Shown: positions 1-9,563, counted from the stretch's first letter. The stretch is 64,000 nt of DNA from Actinomycetes bacterium (GCA_024637115.1 JAGXFU010000013.1:1-64000), one strand, 5' to 3'. Notes: generated by a model from the letters alone, not told the origin. Made by a program: numbers and translations.

Positions 1-930
<930 letters not shown>

Positions 931-1056
931 TAGTCTCCTCCTTACGGAACCTCTCGACGGAGTCGACCTGCAGTCGACCGCGACCCGTCTCTCATATATC
1001 CACTTCTTACACGTTCTACTAAACCTTCGCAGGTACATCTCCTGCGTGTTCTCACC

Positions 1057-1133
1057 TGGTAGCGGTGGCTGGACTCGAACCAGCGACGCCACGGGTATGA
1101 ACCGTGTGCTCTTGCCAACTGAGCTACACCGCC
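1057..1133 (-). tRNA. tRNA-Met (CAT anticodon), elongator type
   Basis: A complete cloverleaf can be read on the minus strand. The acceptor begins GGCGGTG, the anticodon stem CACGG/CCGTG encloses loop TTCATAC, and the T arm is GGTTCGAGTCC. The CCA end is encoded. The anticodon stem lacks the three G-C pairs and CTCATAA loop of initiator tRNA, so this is an elongator. A CAT anticodon could also be tRNA-Ile2 with lysidine, which the sequence alone does not settle. Confidence 0.93.
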
Positions 1134-1172
1134 GTGAGTACCGGCCCCAAAATCGGCCGGCGGCGTGATAAA

Positions 1173-1247
<75 letters not shown>

Positions 1248-1278
1248 GCGTTTAACGGGAAATTCCCGGTAATCGTTG

Positions 1279-1363
1279 TGGTGGGGGCGGATGGATTTGA
1301 ACCATCGTAGGCGTAGCCAACGGGTTTACAGCCCGTCCCCTTTAACCACTCGGGCACACCCCC
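1279..1363 (-). tRNA. tRNA-Tyr (GTA)
   Basis: An 85-nt class II tRNA. The acceptor GGGGGTG pairs with CGCCCCC, the anticodon stem ACGGG/CCCGT encloses CTGTAAA, a long variable arm follows, then a T arm with GGTTCAAATCC and encoded CCA. It is the first gene of the tRNA-tuf unit and lies about 50 nt downstream of a consensus promoter. Confidence 0.96.
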
Positions 1364-1423
1364 ACAAAAAAAGAAACACTGTGTACGCTTTTCAAGTTGC
1401 TCTGCCCGCAGAAAGGCATACGG

Positions 1424-1453
1424 ATATTACTGTATCGCTTTCCCCAGTGTCAA
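1424..1453 (-). promoter_or_regulatory. Sigma-70 promoter of the tRNA-tuf unit
   Basis: The minus strand shows a perfect -35 TTGACA (1453-1448), an 18-nt spacer and a -10 TAATAT (1429-1424). It points at tRNA-Tyr, whose 5' end lies about 60 nt downstream. I saw nothing else in the roughly 150 nt between tRNA-Tyr and the gene ending at 1515. Confidence 0.7.
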
Positions 1454-1514
1454 CGACGACAACGGTGCCGGGCGTTTCCATAAACGCTCCACCCGGCAAG
1501 ATCGGAATCCTTAT

Positions 1515-2144
1515 CTACTTCGCAACACTCGCGAATACTCCGTTGATCGATTTGATGTCTGTCACCGATCCATCGAGGTCAGCCCGCGGAATCAGTCGAT
1601 ACCACGCCGAGTGGTCTCCGACCTGAACAGGACGAGGCGTGTACTCTTCGAAATGGCTCTCAAACCACTCCCGCGTCTGGGGCATTGGCAACATCCGCAA
1701 TTCATCTCGCTCGACCTTCAACTCGCTGAAGAAGACATCATCGGGCTCACTGAGGAGCGCACGAATCTCATCCTCTGGCTGCGAGAGAGCAAGATAGTAA
1801 TAGTAGACAACGTCCGCCTCGGAATTGAACATCCACCCCGGCTCGCGAGTCATATGATTCGAGATGGACTCAAACGCATAGTGACCAGCATCGCTGCGAT
1901 AGAACACGAGCTCACGGTCGTGAACCTTGGTCGGGTCAGTGCCGTAATATGCGTCTGGTTTTACTTTGACCCCAACCCGTCGACCTTGATAGCGATACGT
2001 GATGTCGACACCAGCAGTGCTCTGGCTCGGGTGTCTGCCATTCATCATCGCAACCTCAGCATACCCTGCCTGGGCCAAATATGCAGCGACGATCCTCTCT
2101 GCCACTGCCTGGAGCAGGATTGCTCCCGAAGCACGAACCATCAT
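1515..2144 (-). CDS. Protein of unknown function, possible nuclease-like fold
   Basis: I do not recognise this 209-residue protein. The start at ATG 2144 is chosen because GAGGCGAGGGG sits 7 nt upstream; a TTG at 2174 would overlap the next gene. The N-terminal third is a helix followed by GVDITYRYQGRRVGVKVKPD, which looks like the D...-x-K hairpin of PD-(D/E)xK nuclease-like folds, but that is only a resemblance. A run of tyrosines (VVYYYYLAL) lies mid-protein. It starts 19 nt after the cNMP-binding gene and probably shares its transcript. Confidence 0.75.
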   Translation of the reverse strand: MMVRASGAILLQAVAERIVAAYLAQAGYAEVAMMNGRHPSQSTAGVDITYRYQGRRVGVKVKPDAYYGTDPTKVHDRELVFYRSDAGHYAFESISNHMTREPGWMFNSEADVVYYYYLALSQPEDEIRALLSEPDDVFFSELKVERDELRMLPMPQTREWFESHFEEYTPRPVQVGDHSAWYRLIPRADLDGSVTDIKSINGVFASVAK

Positions 2145-2163
2145 CGTGTGTCCCCTCGCCTCT

Positions 2164-2577
2164 CTAGCGCCCAATTTTCTCGTCGGCCACTCGAAGCCGC
2201 CTGCTGAGAATCTCCAGCAACTTCACCGCAATGGATGGGTGCTTCTCCAGCAGAGCCTTGAAATCCCAACTCGACAACATCAAACAGACCGTTGGCTCGA
2301 GAGCCGTGATGGTGGCAGAACGCGGTGCATGATCAAGCAGTGACATCTCACCAAAGAAGTCACCCGGACCGAACGCACCCAGAGACTGCCCATCGCGCTT
2401 TATCTCTACTCGACCCGACAGAATCAGGTAGAAGGCCTGGCCGGGCGTTCCCTGCGTTACGATGATTTGCCCGGTCTGAAATCCACTCTCCTGTGCGACG
2501 GCGGCGACTGCACCGATCTCCTGAGGTGTACAGTTCGCAAAAATCGGTACCCTGGCAAGGAACTCCTCGTTCGCCAT
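2164..2577 (-). CDS. Single-domain cyclic nucleotide-binding protein
   Basis: A 137-residue stand-alone cNMP-binding (CRP-N, PF00027) domain. It shows the beta-roll, the glycine turns (GTPGQAFYLILSG) and the phosphate-binding cassette FGEMSLLDHAPRSATI with its Glu and Arg, then a C-terminal helix. There is no helix-turn-helix, so it is not a CRP transcription factor; it may act through protein contact. The start MANEEF is preferred because GGAGG lies 7 nt upstream. It is divergent from, and about 900 nt away from, a class III nucleotide cyclase, its plausible ligand source. Confidence 0.88.
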   Translation of the reverse strand: MANEEFLARVPIFANCTPQEIGAVAAVAQESGFQTGQIIVTQGTPGQAFYLILSGRVEIKRDGQSLGAFGPGDFFGEMSLLDHAPRSATITALEPTVCLMLSSWDFKALLEKHPSIAVKLLEILSRRLRVADEKIGR

Positions 2578-2739
2578 TGTCATCCTCCAGTTCGAGTCAG
2601 CAACCCTGGTCGCCATCATCTACGTGCCAGCTGCGGCGAACCTTCCTCCACTATATAGCAGAGATACCCCAGTCGAGCAGACGTGAGCACGTGTTTCATG
2701 CACAATACGAGTGCTGGGCATCAACCATGCGGAGGGTTC

Positions 2740-3492
2740 ATGGCTCTTCTGCTCAATCTATATCTGGGGCACCTGCTGGGGGACTTCGTCTTGCAGCCGG
2801 GTCGCCTGGTCGCAGCCAAACGCAACAGTTTAGTTGGTCTTCTCATCCATGTAGGCATCATTGGCGGCGTGACCGCTGTCATTCTCTATGCCGACCTGGC
2901 CAGTCTCTGGAACCTTGTGCTGCTGGCGACCGCAGCCCACCTCGCCATCGAAGTGATCACCATTCGTGCACGTAATAGCGGAACCCTGAGCGGTCTGTCG
3001 ATATTCGTCATCGACCAGGGCTTGCATATCCTCTCTCTCGTTGCTCTTGTGTGGATCGCATCGCCCGTAGCCAACGTTGAACAGATCCGAACAGTCGGCA
3101 TGGTGGTCGACCCGTCTGTGATCGCCCTCGTGTGTGCCCTTATCGGGGTGACCTTTATGGGATCGATCATCATCTTTGAAGTCGCCAACGAATTCGGTCC
3201 GGAATCTCACCGTCGCGTGCTCCTCCCCTACGATCGGGAGCGCATCGTGGGAATGTGCGAGCGTGGGGCGGCGCTGACAACAGCTGTACTCGCGCCAGCA
3301 GTCTCAGGCATCTCTCATCCACTTCTGCCCCCTCTGATCCTTCTGCTGTTCTTTGTCCCCCGAGTGGTCCATGCGTTGCGATGCCCACTTGAAGAACGGG
3401 CATACCAGATGCTCGTGGCCGTAGCGGGCCTGATGACCACCGCAATCGGTCTCGCATTCGTAGCAGGAGTGGCACTTCTGACCGCAAGCTAG
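2740..3492 (+). CDS. DUF3307 family membrane protein
   Basis: A 250-residue polytopic membrane protein with the DUF3307 (PF11750) opening LNLYLGHLLGDFVLQPGRLV and a second conserved stretch around HLAIEVITIRARN. About seven hydrophobic helices are visible, the last near the C terminus. The ATG at 2740 has GGAGGGTTC just upstream; an earlier ATG at 2683 lacks a ribosome site. It ends 13 nt before the cyclase gene, so the two are probably co-transcribed. In some actinobacteria DUF3307 proteins occur near nucleotide-signalling genes, but the biochemical role is unknown. Confidence 0.85.
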   Translation: MALLLNLYLGHLLGDFVLQPGRLVAAKRNSLVGLLIHVGIIGGVTAVILYADLASLWNLVLLATAAHLAIEVITIRARNSGTLSGLSIFVIDQGLHILSLVALVWIASPVANVEQIRTVGMVVDPSVIALVCALIGVTFMGSIIIFEVANEFGPESHRRVLLPYDRERIVGMCERGAALTTAVLAPAVSGISHPLLPPLILLLFFVPRVVHALRCPLEERAYQMLVAVAGLMTTAIGLAFVAGVALLTAS

Positions 3493-3505
3493 CACAGGAG
3501 ACGGT

Positions 3506-5056
3506 ATGGCAAAGGCAACGACAAGGCGCAACGAACAGATCCTTCGCTGGTTGCGCGCTCTCATGTTCGGTTTCGTGACTACTTCCGCACTCGCAGCGAT
3601 GTCGTTCGCGCCACCCTCACTTCAGGTGGGAATCGGCCTGGGGATTGGCGTAACGGCGCTCTTTGCGCCCGGAATCGCCATCTTGGGTGCGCTTATCGCC
3701 ATGGCGTTGCCTCTTCTCGCCGCAAACCTGCTCGTTGGGGCGGCGTTTCTTATCATCGGATTCGCGGCAGTTCAGTACCTCGGTCAACAGAACGGACGTG
3801 TGTTCCTGCTCATCTCCACGGCCTTCGTTGGCGCAGCATATGGGCCGGTGTGGGCGGCACCGGTTGTCGCCGGATATCTCCTGGGGGCCTCAGAGGGTGC
3901 TGTAGCAGCGGTGCTCGCCTGCCTGGCACTTGAAATGGCGGGAATCGCTCTCGGCCAGGAGCAGATGGGAATCGTCATATTCTCCGGCGGAACAACACCG
4001 CTCGTTGCATTCGATTCAGCTCCGTCGAATCTTCTTGGCTTCGGCTGGCTCGGCCAGAGCACGGACGCGATCGACGCCGGGGCTATGCTCTCGGCATTCA
4101 GCGGCGTCCAGAACAAGGCTCTGCTCGTTGCCCAACCGGTCGTGTGGGCGCTCGGGGCGTCGGTTACAGGCCTCATTCGAAAGCCGATCAAAGACGAGCG
4201 ACGTGCCCTCTTTGGCCTGTTGGCCGCAGGTGCGGGAATCGCAACGCTTCTCGCGGGAACCGTTGCGTCGGCACAGCTCGCGCCCACTGCGATCTCGTAT
4301 GCGGCACTCGCCATGACAGCAGTGACATCGCTGGCAGTCGCACTCGGATTCATCGCGGTCTGGGAGTGGGTGTTTCCACCCATCATCAGACCCAGGCAAC
4401 CGGCGGTACGGCCCGGCAGCATGTCGGCTGAAGATGCCGACGTCGATGAGCTTCTTCGGCTGATCTCGACTGCCGAGGACCAACTGACGAGTAAGCACAC
4501 CACCGAAGCCGTCGTCATGATCACTGACATGAAGTCGTTTTCGAAGATGACAGAGGAAGACGGATCATTCACTTCGGCAAAGACGATCCAGCGGCACCGG
4601 GATCTGTTGATGCCCGTGATCACGCGACACCATGGAAACGGAAAATCTACTGGCGGAGACGGTCTGATCGCCGCCTTTTCCTCGCCCCAAGAAGCGCTCG
4701 AGGCGGCGGCTGAAATGCAGCAGGTGCTGCACACCTACAACAGCGAGCACGAGGGCGAACGCGACATCATCATCAGGTGCGGCATCGCTGCGGGCGAAGT
4801 CGTTTTGGATAAGGGCGGAAGACCATTCATTGGGACCGCGCTCAATCTCGCCGCACGCATCATGAATCTTGGCGACGGCGGGCAAATACTGACCGCACGC
4901 GATGTCATCTCCGGGGGTTCAGCCCGACTTCCAATCCACAGTCATGGCCTATTCGTTCTTAAGAACATCGCCGAGCCCACTGAGGTCATTGAGATTCTGT
5001 GGGCTGAAGGCCAGCCGCCGCTTGAACCGCAAGGAACCCGCGCCCAGGGCGAATAG
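3506..5056 (+). CDS. Membrane-bound class III adenylate/guanylate cyclase
   Basis: A 516-residue protein with an N-terminal polytopic membrane region (residues about 15-300) and a C-terminal class III cyclase domain. Visible catalytic elements are metal Asp341 (ITDMKSF), the second Asp385 in GGDG, and Asn447/Arg451 of NLAAR. Thr444 occupies the position where class IIIa enzymes have Asp, a class IIIb trait seen in bicarbonate-responsive cyclases. The usual KxTGDG is KSTGGDG, with one extra Gly between the Lys and the Asp. ATP is the more likely substrate, but this is not settled. The product could feed the neighbouring cNMP-binding protein. Confidence 0.92.
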   Translation: MAKATTRRNEQILRWLRALMFGFVTTSALAAMSFAPPSLQVGIGLGIGVTALFAPGIAILGALIAMALPLLAANLLVGAAFLIIGFAAVQYLGQQNGRVFLLISTAFVGAAYGPVWAAPVVAGYLLGASEGAVAAVLACLALEMAGIALGQEQMGIVIFSGGTTPLVAFDSAPSNLLGFGWLGQSTDAIDAGAMLSAFSGVQNKALLVAQPVVWALGASVTGLIRKPIKDERRALFGLLAAGAGIATLLAGTVASAQLAPTAISYAALAMTAVTSLAVALGFIAVWEWVFPPIIRPRQPAVRPGSMSAEDADVDELLRLISTAEDQLTSKHTTEAVVMITDMKSFSKMTEEDGSFTSAKTIQRHRDLLMPVITRHHGNGKSTGGDGLIAAFSSPQEALEAAAEMQQVLHTYNSEHEGERDIIIRCGIAAGEVVLDKGGRPFIGTALNLAARIMNLGDGGQILTARDVISGGSARLPIHSHGLFVLKNIAEPTEVIEILWAEGQPPLEPQGTRAQGE

Positions 5057-5069
5057 TCAAGAAACACAT

Positions 5070-5100
5070 CGGCACCCGGACTGCGTACATCCGGGTGCCG
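5070..5100 (+). terminator. Hairpin after the cyclase gene
   Basis: A perfect 11-bp stem (CGGCACCCGGA with TCCGGGTGCCG) and a 9-nt loop, 13 nt after the cyclase stop. The following bases are only weakly T-rich, so intrinsic termination is likely but not certain. It also separates the cyclase from the convergent tRNA-Thr. Confidence 0.65.
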
Positions 5101-5111
5101 AGTTATCTGCA

Positions 5112-5187
5112 TGGAGCTGGCGACAGGAGTCGAACCTGCGACCTGCTGATTACAAGTCAGCTGCTCTACCAACTGAGCTACGCCAGC
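5112..5187 (-). tRNA. tRNA-Thr (TGT)
   Basis: Minus-strand cloverleaf with acceptor GCTGGCG/CGCCAGC, anticodon stem GCTGA/TCAGC around CTTGTAA, T arm with GGTTCGACTCC and an encoded CCA. It lies 46 nt downstream of sigH on the same strand. Together with the GGT isoacceptor at 1173 it covers most Thr codons. Confidence 0.96.
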
Positions 5188-5233
5188 AGCGCGAACCATT
5201 GTAGCCGCGCCACCGTCGGCTGTCACCCTGTCT

Positions 5234-5887
5234 CTAGCAGGCCCTGCAACGATCGATCTGAGCTTCCATCTTGCGCTTGACCCGTTGCAGAGCATTGTCG
5301 ACCGACTTGGCATGTCGCCCGAGCCGGTCGGCGATTTCCTGATAGGAGCATCCATCCATGTACAAACGGAGCACGCGAGCCTCAAAATCAGAGAGAGCCT
5401 CCGAGAAACCCTTCCTGATGAAGTCACCTTCCCATGCCGAAACCACGATATCTGCAGGGTCGCAGACTTCCTTCGCTGCAAGGATATCAGTGAGGAGACG
5501 CTCGCCGCCATCCTCCTCATTGCCGGTGCTCTTGCTCAGCGACACGTAGGTGTTGAGAGGCGAATGCTTCCGGCGGGTCGCGGTCTTGATCGCGGTGATC
5601 ATCTGACGCGTCACACACAACTCGGCGAACGACCGAAAACTCGACTGCCTATTCGCATCGTAGTCTCGTATCGCCTTGTACAGGCCGATGAGGCCCTCTT
5701 GGATGATGTCGTCGCGGTCTCCGCCAACGAGAAAATACGATCTCGCCTTGCAGCGAACGAGACTGCGGTACCGTCTCACGATTTGTGATGACGCGTTTTC
5801 GTCTCCCTCGCGCGCGGCGCGTAGTAGAGCGAGTTCCCCCCGCGCAGTCCCAGGCGACCTAAGCGCGGCACGTTCGTGTGCCTCCAA
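5234..5887 (-). CDS. sigH: RNA polymerase sigma factor, SigH (sigma-30) family
   Basis: A 217-residue sigma-70 family protein lacking region 1.1. Region 2 is clear: QIVRRYRSLVRCKARSYFL, then DRDDIIQEGLIGLYKAIRDYD and the -10 recognition stretch with SFRSFAELCVTRQ. Region 4 ends with YQEIADRLGRHAKSVDNALQ as helix-turn-helix. Identity follows both the sequence and the Bacillus-like position after yacP/rlmB. The best start is TTG at 5887, with GGGGGGGAT 5-6 nt upstream. In non-sporulating relatives such factors act in stationary-phase or competence programmes; the role here is not evident. Confidence 0.9.
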   Translation of the reverse strand: MEAHERAALRSPGTARGELALLRAAREGDENASSQIVRRYRSLVRCKARSYFLVGGDRDDIIQEGLIGLYKAIRDYDANRQSSFRSFAELCVTRQMITAIKTATRRKHSPLNTYVSLSKSTGNEEDGGERLLTDILAAKEVCDPADIVVSAWEGDFIRKGFSEALSDFEARVLRLYMDGCSYQEIADRLGRHAKSVDNALQRVKRKMEAQIDRCRAC

Positions 5888-5951
5888 CGACTATCCCCCC
5901 CAATACATCCCCATGAAAATCGGAGAAGGAATCTGATCCCCGGCAGGATCA

Positions 5952-5969
5952 TTGTGAATCGCTTCACTT
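5952..5969. promoter_or_regulatory. CRP/Rex-like palindrome at the sigH start site
   Basis: TTGTGAATCGCTTCACTT contains TGTGA-N6-TCAC(T), one base from the CRP consensus, and also fits the actinobacterial Rex pattern TTGTGAA-N4-TTCACAA with two mismatches. It lies directly downstream of the -10 of the sigH promoter, a position suited to repression. The regulator is unknown. Confidence 0.4.
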
Positions 5970-5971
5970 CG

Positions 5972-6001
5972 ACCTTACGCAAGAGCAAAAACATGTGTCA
6001 A
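5972..6001 (-). promoter_or_regulatory. Sigma-70 promoter of sigH
   Basis: Minus strand: -35 TTGACA (6001-5996), 18-nt spacer, -10 TAAGGT (5977-5972). The predicted start is about 75-80 nt upstream of the TTG start codon of sigH. The rest of the 5888-6082 interval shows no gene. Confidence 0.55.
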
Positions 6002-6082
6002 CACCCAGGAGTAATACTGAAGATTCCTGATTCTGAGCATTCGTGAGCGAACATACGCATATCCCCTGCTAAATCATCTGAA

Positions 6083-6592
6083 TCAGGGTGTCTGGCCACG
6101 CGCCCATCGCGCAAGCGCATCTCGAGTCTCAAGATCGAGTCGATCACCGATCGTTGAACGCCCGCCCGGCCCTGTGCTGTGTTCCGACCGATCCACGGTC
6201 TCCTCGGCAAGGTCTGACAGAAACTCCGCCGAAGAACGACGGGTGACATCGACACCGACGGTGACCCATTGCGTGACTTGATCGGAGGTCACGACGACCA
6301 TCTGCACACCCGTCCCTCGGCGATCGTTCACGATAGACTCGATGACTGAGTCAGCGTCGCGACCGAATGGCGAGAACACGACGGTCAGTTCGCCGAGTTC
6401 GTGAGGAGAGCCATCCGATGAGGGATTGGTTGCACCGTCGAACACGACGATCGCCCGATCTTCACCCCCGACAAAGGCAGCGACATCGCCAACGAGCCGC
6501 GCGCGGGCCGTGTCGATATCAGAACGCATGAGCTCCCGGTAGGGAGAACCTGCGTGAAGAACGTTGTAGCCGTCGACGATGAAGAGGCGCAT
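6083..6592 (-). CDS. yacP: NYN-domain ribonuclease, YacP/Rae1 family
   Basis: A 169-residue PIN/NYN-fold protein. It opens MRLFIVDGYNVLHA with the first catalytic Asp, has VVFDGATN as the second acidic strand, a DADSVIESIV helix, and VVVTSDQ with the third Asp. The Bacillus homologue Rae1 is a ribosome-associated mRNA endonuclease. The ATG at 6592 overlaps the rlmB stop (TAATG), so translation is coupled. The gene order cysS-rlmB-yacP-sigH is that of Bacillus. Confidence 0.92.
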   Translation of the reverse strand: MRLFIVDGYNVLHAGSPYRELMRSDIDTARARLVGDVAAFVGGEDRAIVVFDGATNPSSDGSPHELGELTVVFSPFGRDADSVIESIVNDRRGTGVQMVVVTSDQVTQWVTVGVDVTRRSSAEFLSDLAEETVDRSEHSTGPGGRSTIGDRLDLETRDALARWARGQTP

Positions 6593-7335
6593 TACCGTGC
6601 CGCCTCGCCCCGCCTGACCCACTCGAAGGCGAGAACGGTAGCCGCCTGTGCAACGTTGAGCGAATCAACGTGTCCGGCAACAGGAAGACGCACAATGAAA
6701 TCACAAGCCTCTCTCGTGAGGCGTGAGAGGCCCTCTCCCTCCGCCCCGAGCACTAAGACGAGTCGACCATCGAGGTCTACGTCCCAGGCGAGCTGAGAGC
6801 CTTTCCCCGCGTCGGCGCCCGCAATCCAGTAGCCCGCCTCCTTGAGTCGCTCAAGGGAGCGCACGAGATTCGTCTCCTGGACGAGTTGAAGATGCGCGAG
6901 CGCACCCGCCGAAGCCTTGAACGTCGCCGCAGTCACCGCAGCTGAACGGCGCTTGGGAACCAGCACCGCATCTGCACCCGCGACCTCGGCCGACCGCACG
7001 ATCGCACCCAGATTGCCGGGGTCAGTCACGCCGTCGAGCGCAACGACCAGACTTCGCGGCTTGTCAGCAGACGCTGCGAACAACTGATCAAGAGAGGCAA
7101 ACTGGAAGGGCTCGACCTCGGCCATGACCCCTTGGTGCGCACCGTGTTCGCTCAGTTGGTCCAGCCGCCGACGAGCAACACGCTCTATCGACACATCTCG
7201 CCGGGCGGCCAGTTTCTCGATCTCGCGCAACGGTGCCGCGTCCTTGGTGCCGTCGGCAAGCATGATGCGACGAACAGGCATGTCCGAGCGCAGGACCTCG
7301 ATGACCGCATTGCGTCCTTCTACCAGTGATGACAT
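6592..7335 (-). CDS. rlmB: 23S rRNA (guanosine-2'-O-)-methyltransferase RlmB
   Basis: A 247-residue SPOUT (TrmH-type) methyltransferase that methylates the ribose of G2251 in 23S rRNA. The N-terminal L30e-like substrate domain (VEGRNAVIEVLRSD) is followed by the three SPOUT motifs: LDGVTDPGNLGAIVRSAE, LVLGAEGEGLSRL and LPVAGHVDSLNVAQAATVL, which form the SAM-binding trefoil knot. It begins 3 nt after cysS. The Mini-RNase III gene mrnC, which sits between these genes in Bacillus, is absent here. Confidence 0.97.
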   Translation of the reverse strand: MSSLVEGRNAVIEVLRSDMPVRRIMLADGTKDAAPLREIEKLAARRDVSIERVARRRLDQLSEHGAHQGVMAEVEPFQFASLDQLFAASADKPRSLVVALDGVTDPGNLGAIVRSAEVAGADAVLVPKRRSAAVTAATFKASAGALAHLQLVQETNLVRSLERLKEAGYWIAGADAGKGSQLAWDVDLDGRLVLVLGAEGEGLSRLTREACDFIVRLPVAGHVDSLNVAQAATVLAFEWVRRGEAAR

Positions 7336-7338
7336 CGG

Positions 7339-8841
7339 CTATATCCTGGAGTCGTAGATTATGCGTGCACCCGAAGATGTGTCTTCGACTGAGAACCCAA
7401 GTTCGCCGAGCCCGTCTCGAACAGCATCGGCCGCGGCCCAGTTCTTCTCGGTTCTTGCCGCAGCACGGGCAGCGAGAAGGGCATCGACCGCGCGTTCAAC
7501 GTCTTCGCCTTCATATCCCGCCAGGTCGCGCGCGAGGGCCACAACCGTCTGAGGATATGCAGAGCGTGGTCGCTCAGCCACGGTGATACCAAGCACGCCA
7601 AGGAGTTCTTCGAGTGCGTTGCCAGCCTGCCTAAGCAACGGCACGTTGGACTCGCCCTCTCCAACCCCGAACTCTCCGAGAAAACGATTCGTTGCACGAG
7701 CCAACTCAAACAAGGCACCCAACGCGCCTGCCGTGTTGAAGTCGTCGTCCATCTCGGAGATGAAACGCTCACGAGCGGACTCGATGGCTGCGAGCAACTC
7801 ATTTCGATCCTCTGCCCCGGCCTGAACGTCCCGACGCAGAGCCGGCTGCTCAGTCGCAGCGCGAACCTCACGAATCGGCGTGATGATCCGCTCATAGGAG
7901 GTTCGAGCTTCGTCGAGTCGATCGTCAGAGAAGTCCAACGGGCTGCGATAGTGCGTTTGCAGCATCATCAGACGGACTGCCGAGGCATCATAGTCCTTGA
8001 GGACATCTTTGAGCAGCATGAAGTTGCCCAGGGACTTGCTCATCTTCTCCTTGTTGACTTGCAGCAATCCCCCGTGCATCCAGTAGCGAACAAAGGGCTC
8101 TCCGGTTGCGGCCTCGGACTGCGCGATCTCATTCTCGTGGTGCGGGAAGATGAGGTCGCTCGCGCCCCCGTGAATATCAAACGTAACGCCGAGCTCCTTC
8201 TCACTCATGACGGAGCACTCAAGGTGCCAGCCCGGCCTTCCCTCGCCCCAGGGACTCGTCCAGTGCGGCTCGCCCGGTTTGGCGGCCTTCCACAGGGCAA
8301 AATCGAGTGGATCGCGCTTGCGGTCATCGACATCAACCCGTGAACCGGCGTTCATCTCGTCGATATCGCGACCCGAAAGCTTGCCGTAGTCAGAAAACGA
8401 CCTGACCGAGAAGTACACATCGCCATCAACCTCGTATGCGTACTCGCGTTCGATCAAGCGCCGGACCATCGAAATCATCTCGGGAATCGTCTCAGTGGCT
8501 TTGGGAGCCACGGTCGGCGGAGCCACTCCAAGCGATGCCATCGCATCTTGAAACGCCGTCGTGTACTCGGCCGCGACCTCTGTCGCAGGACGTCCCTCTT
8601 CGTTCGCGCGCTTGATGATCTTGTCATCGACGTCAGTGATGTTCTGCACGAACGACACATCGAATCCGCGGTACTCGAGATAGCGGCGCACCACGTCGAA
8701 GGAGAGAAACGTGCGTGCATTCCCGATATGAATGTGGTTGTAGACGGTCGGACCACACACGTACATGGAAACGCTGCCCTCATCGCGAGGCTCAAATTCT
8801 TCTTTGCGACGTGTCGCGGTGTTGTATATACGAATGCCCAT
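7339..8841 (-). CDS. cysS: Cysteinyl-tRNA synthetase
   Basis: A 500-residue class I synthetase that charges tRNA-Cys. Cys29 (zinc ligand, MYVCGPTVYN), the HIGH-type motif HIHIGNAR and the KEKMSKSLGN signature are visible, along with the DIHGGASDLIFPHHENEIAQ zinc/active-site segment. A C-terminal DALR-like domain completes it. The ATG at 8841 (MGIRIYNT) is chosen over an upstream extension rich in Arg and Asp that does not belong to the family. It follows cysE by 29 nt. Confidence 0.97.
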   Translation of the reverse strand: MGIRIYNTATRRKEEFEPRDEGSVSMYVCGPTVYNHIHIGNARTFLSFDVVRRYLEYRGFDVSFVQNITDVDDKIIKRANEEGRPATEVAAEYTTAFQDAMASLGVAPPTVAPKATETIPEMISMVRRLIEREYAYEVDGDVYFSVRSFSDYGKLSGRDIDEMNAGSRVDVDDRKRDPLDFALWKAAKPGEPHWTSPWGEGRPGWHLECSVMSEKELGVTFDIHGGASDLIFPHHENEIAQSEAATGEPFVRYWMHGGLLQVNKEKMSKSLGNFMLLKDVLKDYDASAVRLMMLQTHYRSPLDFSDDRLDEARTSYERIITPIREVRAATEQPALRRDVQAGAEDRNELLAAIESARERFISEMDDDFNTAGALGALFELARATNRFLGEFGVGEGESNVPLLRQAGNALEELLGVLGITVAERPRSAYPQTVVALARDLAGYEGEDVERAVDALLAARAAARTEKNWAAADAVRDGLGELGFSVEDTSSGARIIYDSRI

Positions 8842-8870
8842 CGTCTCTCTTTCAGCTCGTGATGATGAAT

Positions 8871-9563
8871 CTAGATATCGCACCGCTCGACAGTCGGCTC
8901 GATTCTGTCTTCTGGCTCCTCGGCAGTCGGCCCGATCTTTGCGCACCCTTGTTCGAGCCGGTCCATTCTGCGCTGCAGACACCGAAACATCTCGATTATG
9001 GGATCGGGAAGATCCTCGTGATGGAGATCGATAGCCTCAACGCGCTCGCCTTCGCGCACAACGATGCGCCCGGGAATGCCCACGACAGTACAGTTAGGCG
9101 GCACATCTTGCACGACCACAGCACCGCCGCCAACACGGCTACCCCGGCCGATGGTGATATCGCCGAGAACCGCAGAGCCGACCCCAACGACGACACAGTC
9201 CTCCAGGGTCGGATGGCGTTTGCCCGTCTCTTTGCCGGTACCTCCAAGCGTGACACCTTGATAGACGGTCACGTCATTGCCGATGACAGACGTCTCTCCG
9301 ATCACAACGCCCATTCCGTGGTCAATGAAGAATCCGTCGCCCACAACCGCGCCGGGATGAATCTCGATCCCCGTGAAGAAGCGTACGATCTGGCTCATGA
9401 ATCTCGCGATGCCCCGGCGCCCGTGTTTCCAGAGCCAATGATCAAGACGATGCCACCAAATGGCGTGCAGGCCAGGGTAGTTCAGAAGCACGCTCACGGT
9501 CGAGGTGGCCGCAGGGTCACGCTCCTTCACCGCGCGAATGTCTTTGGTGATTCTCCGAAGCAC
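8871..9563 (-). CDS. cysE: Serine O-acetyltransferase
   Basis: CysE acetylates serine with acetyl-CoA, the first step of cysteine synthesis. The 230 residues show the N-terminal helical part ([21 protein letters not shown]) and a left-handed beta-helix of hexapeptide repeats ([22 protein letters not shown]) with the catalytic DH pair. A short acidic tail follows. The GTG start at 9563 is supported by GGAGG 9 nt upstream. Placement between ispF and cysS matches the Bacillus order. Confidence 0.96.
   Translation of the reverse strand: MLRRITKDIRAVKERDPAATSTVSVLLNYPGLHAIWWHRLDHWLWKHGRRGIARFMSQIVRFFTGIEIHPGAVVGDGFFIDHGMGVVIGETSVIGNDVTVYQGVTLGGTGKETGKRHPTLEDCVVVGVGSAVLGDITIGRGSRVGGGAVVVQDVPPNCTVVGIPGRIVVREGERVEAIDLHHEDLPDPIIEMFRCLQRRMDRLEQGCAKIGPTAEEPEDRIEPTVERCDI

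Noticed and set aside
1057-1133. Initiator tRNA-fMet
   Set aside because: The anticodon stem is CACGG/CCGTG, without the three G-C pairs next to the loop, and the loop is TTCATAC.
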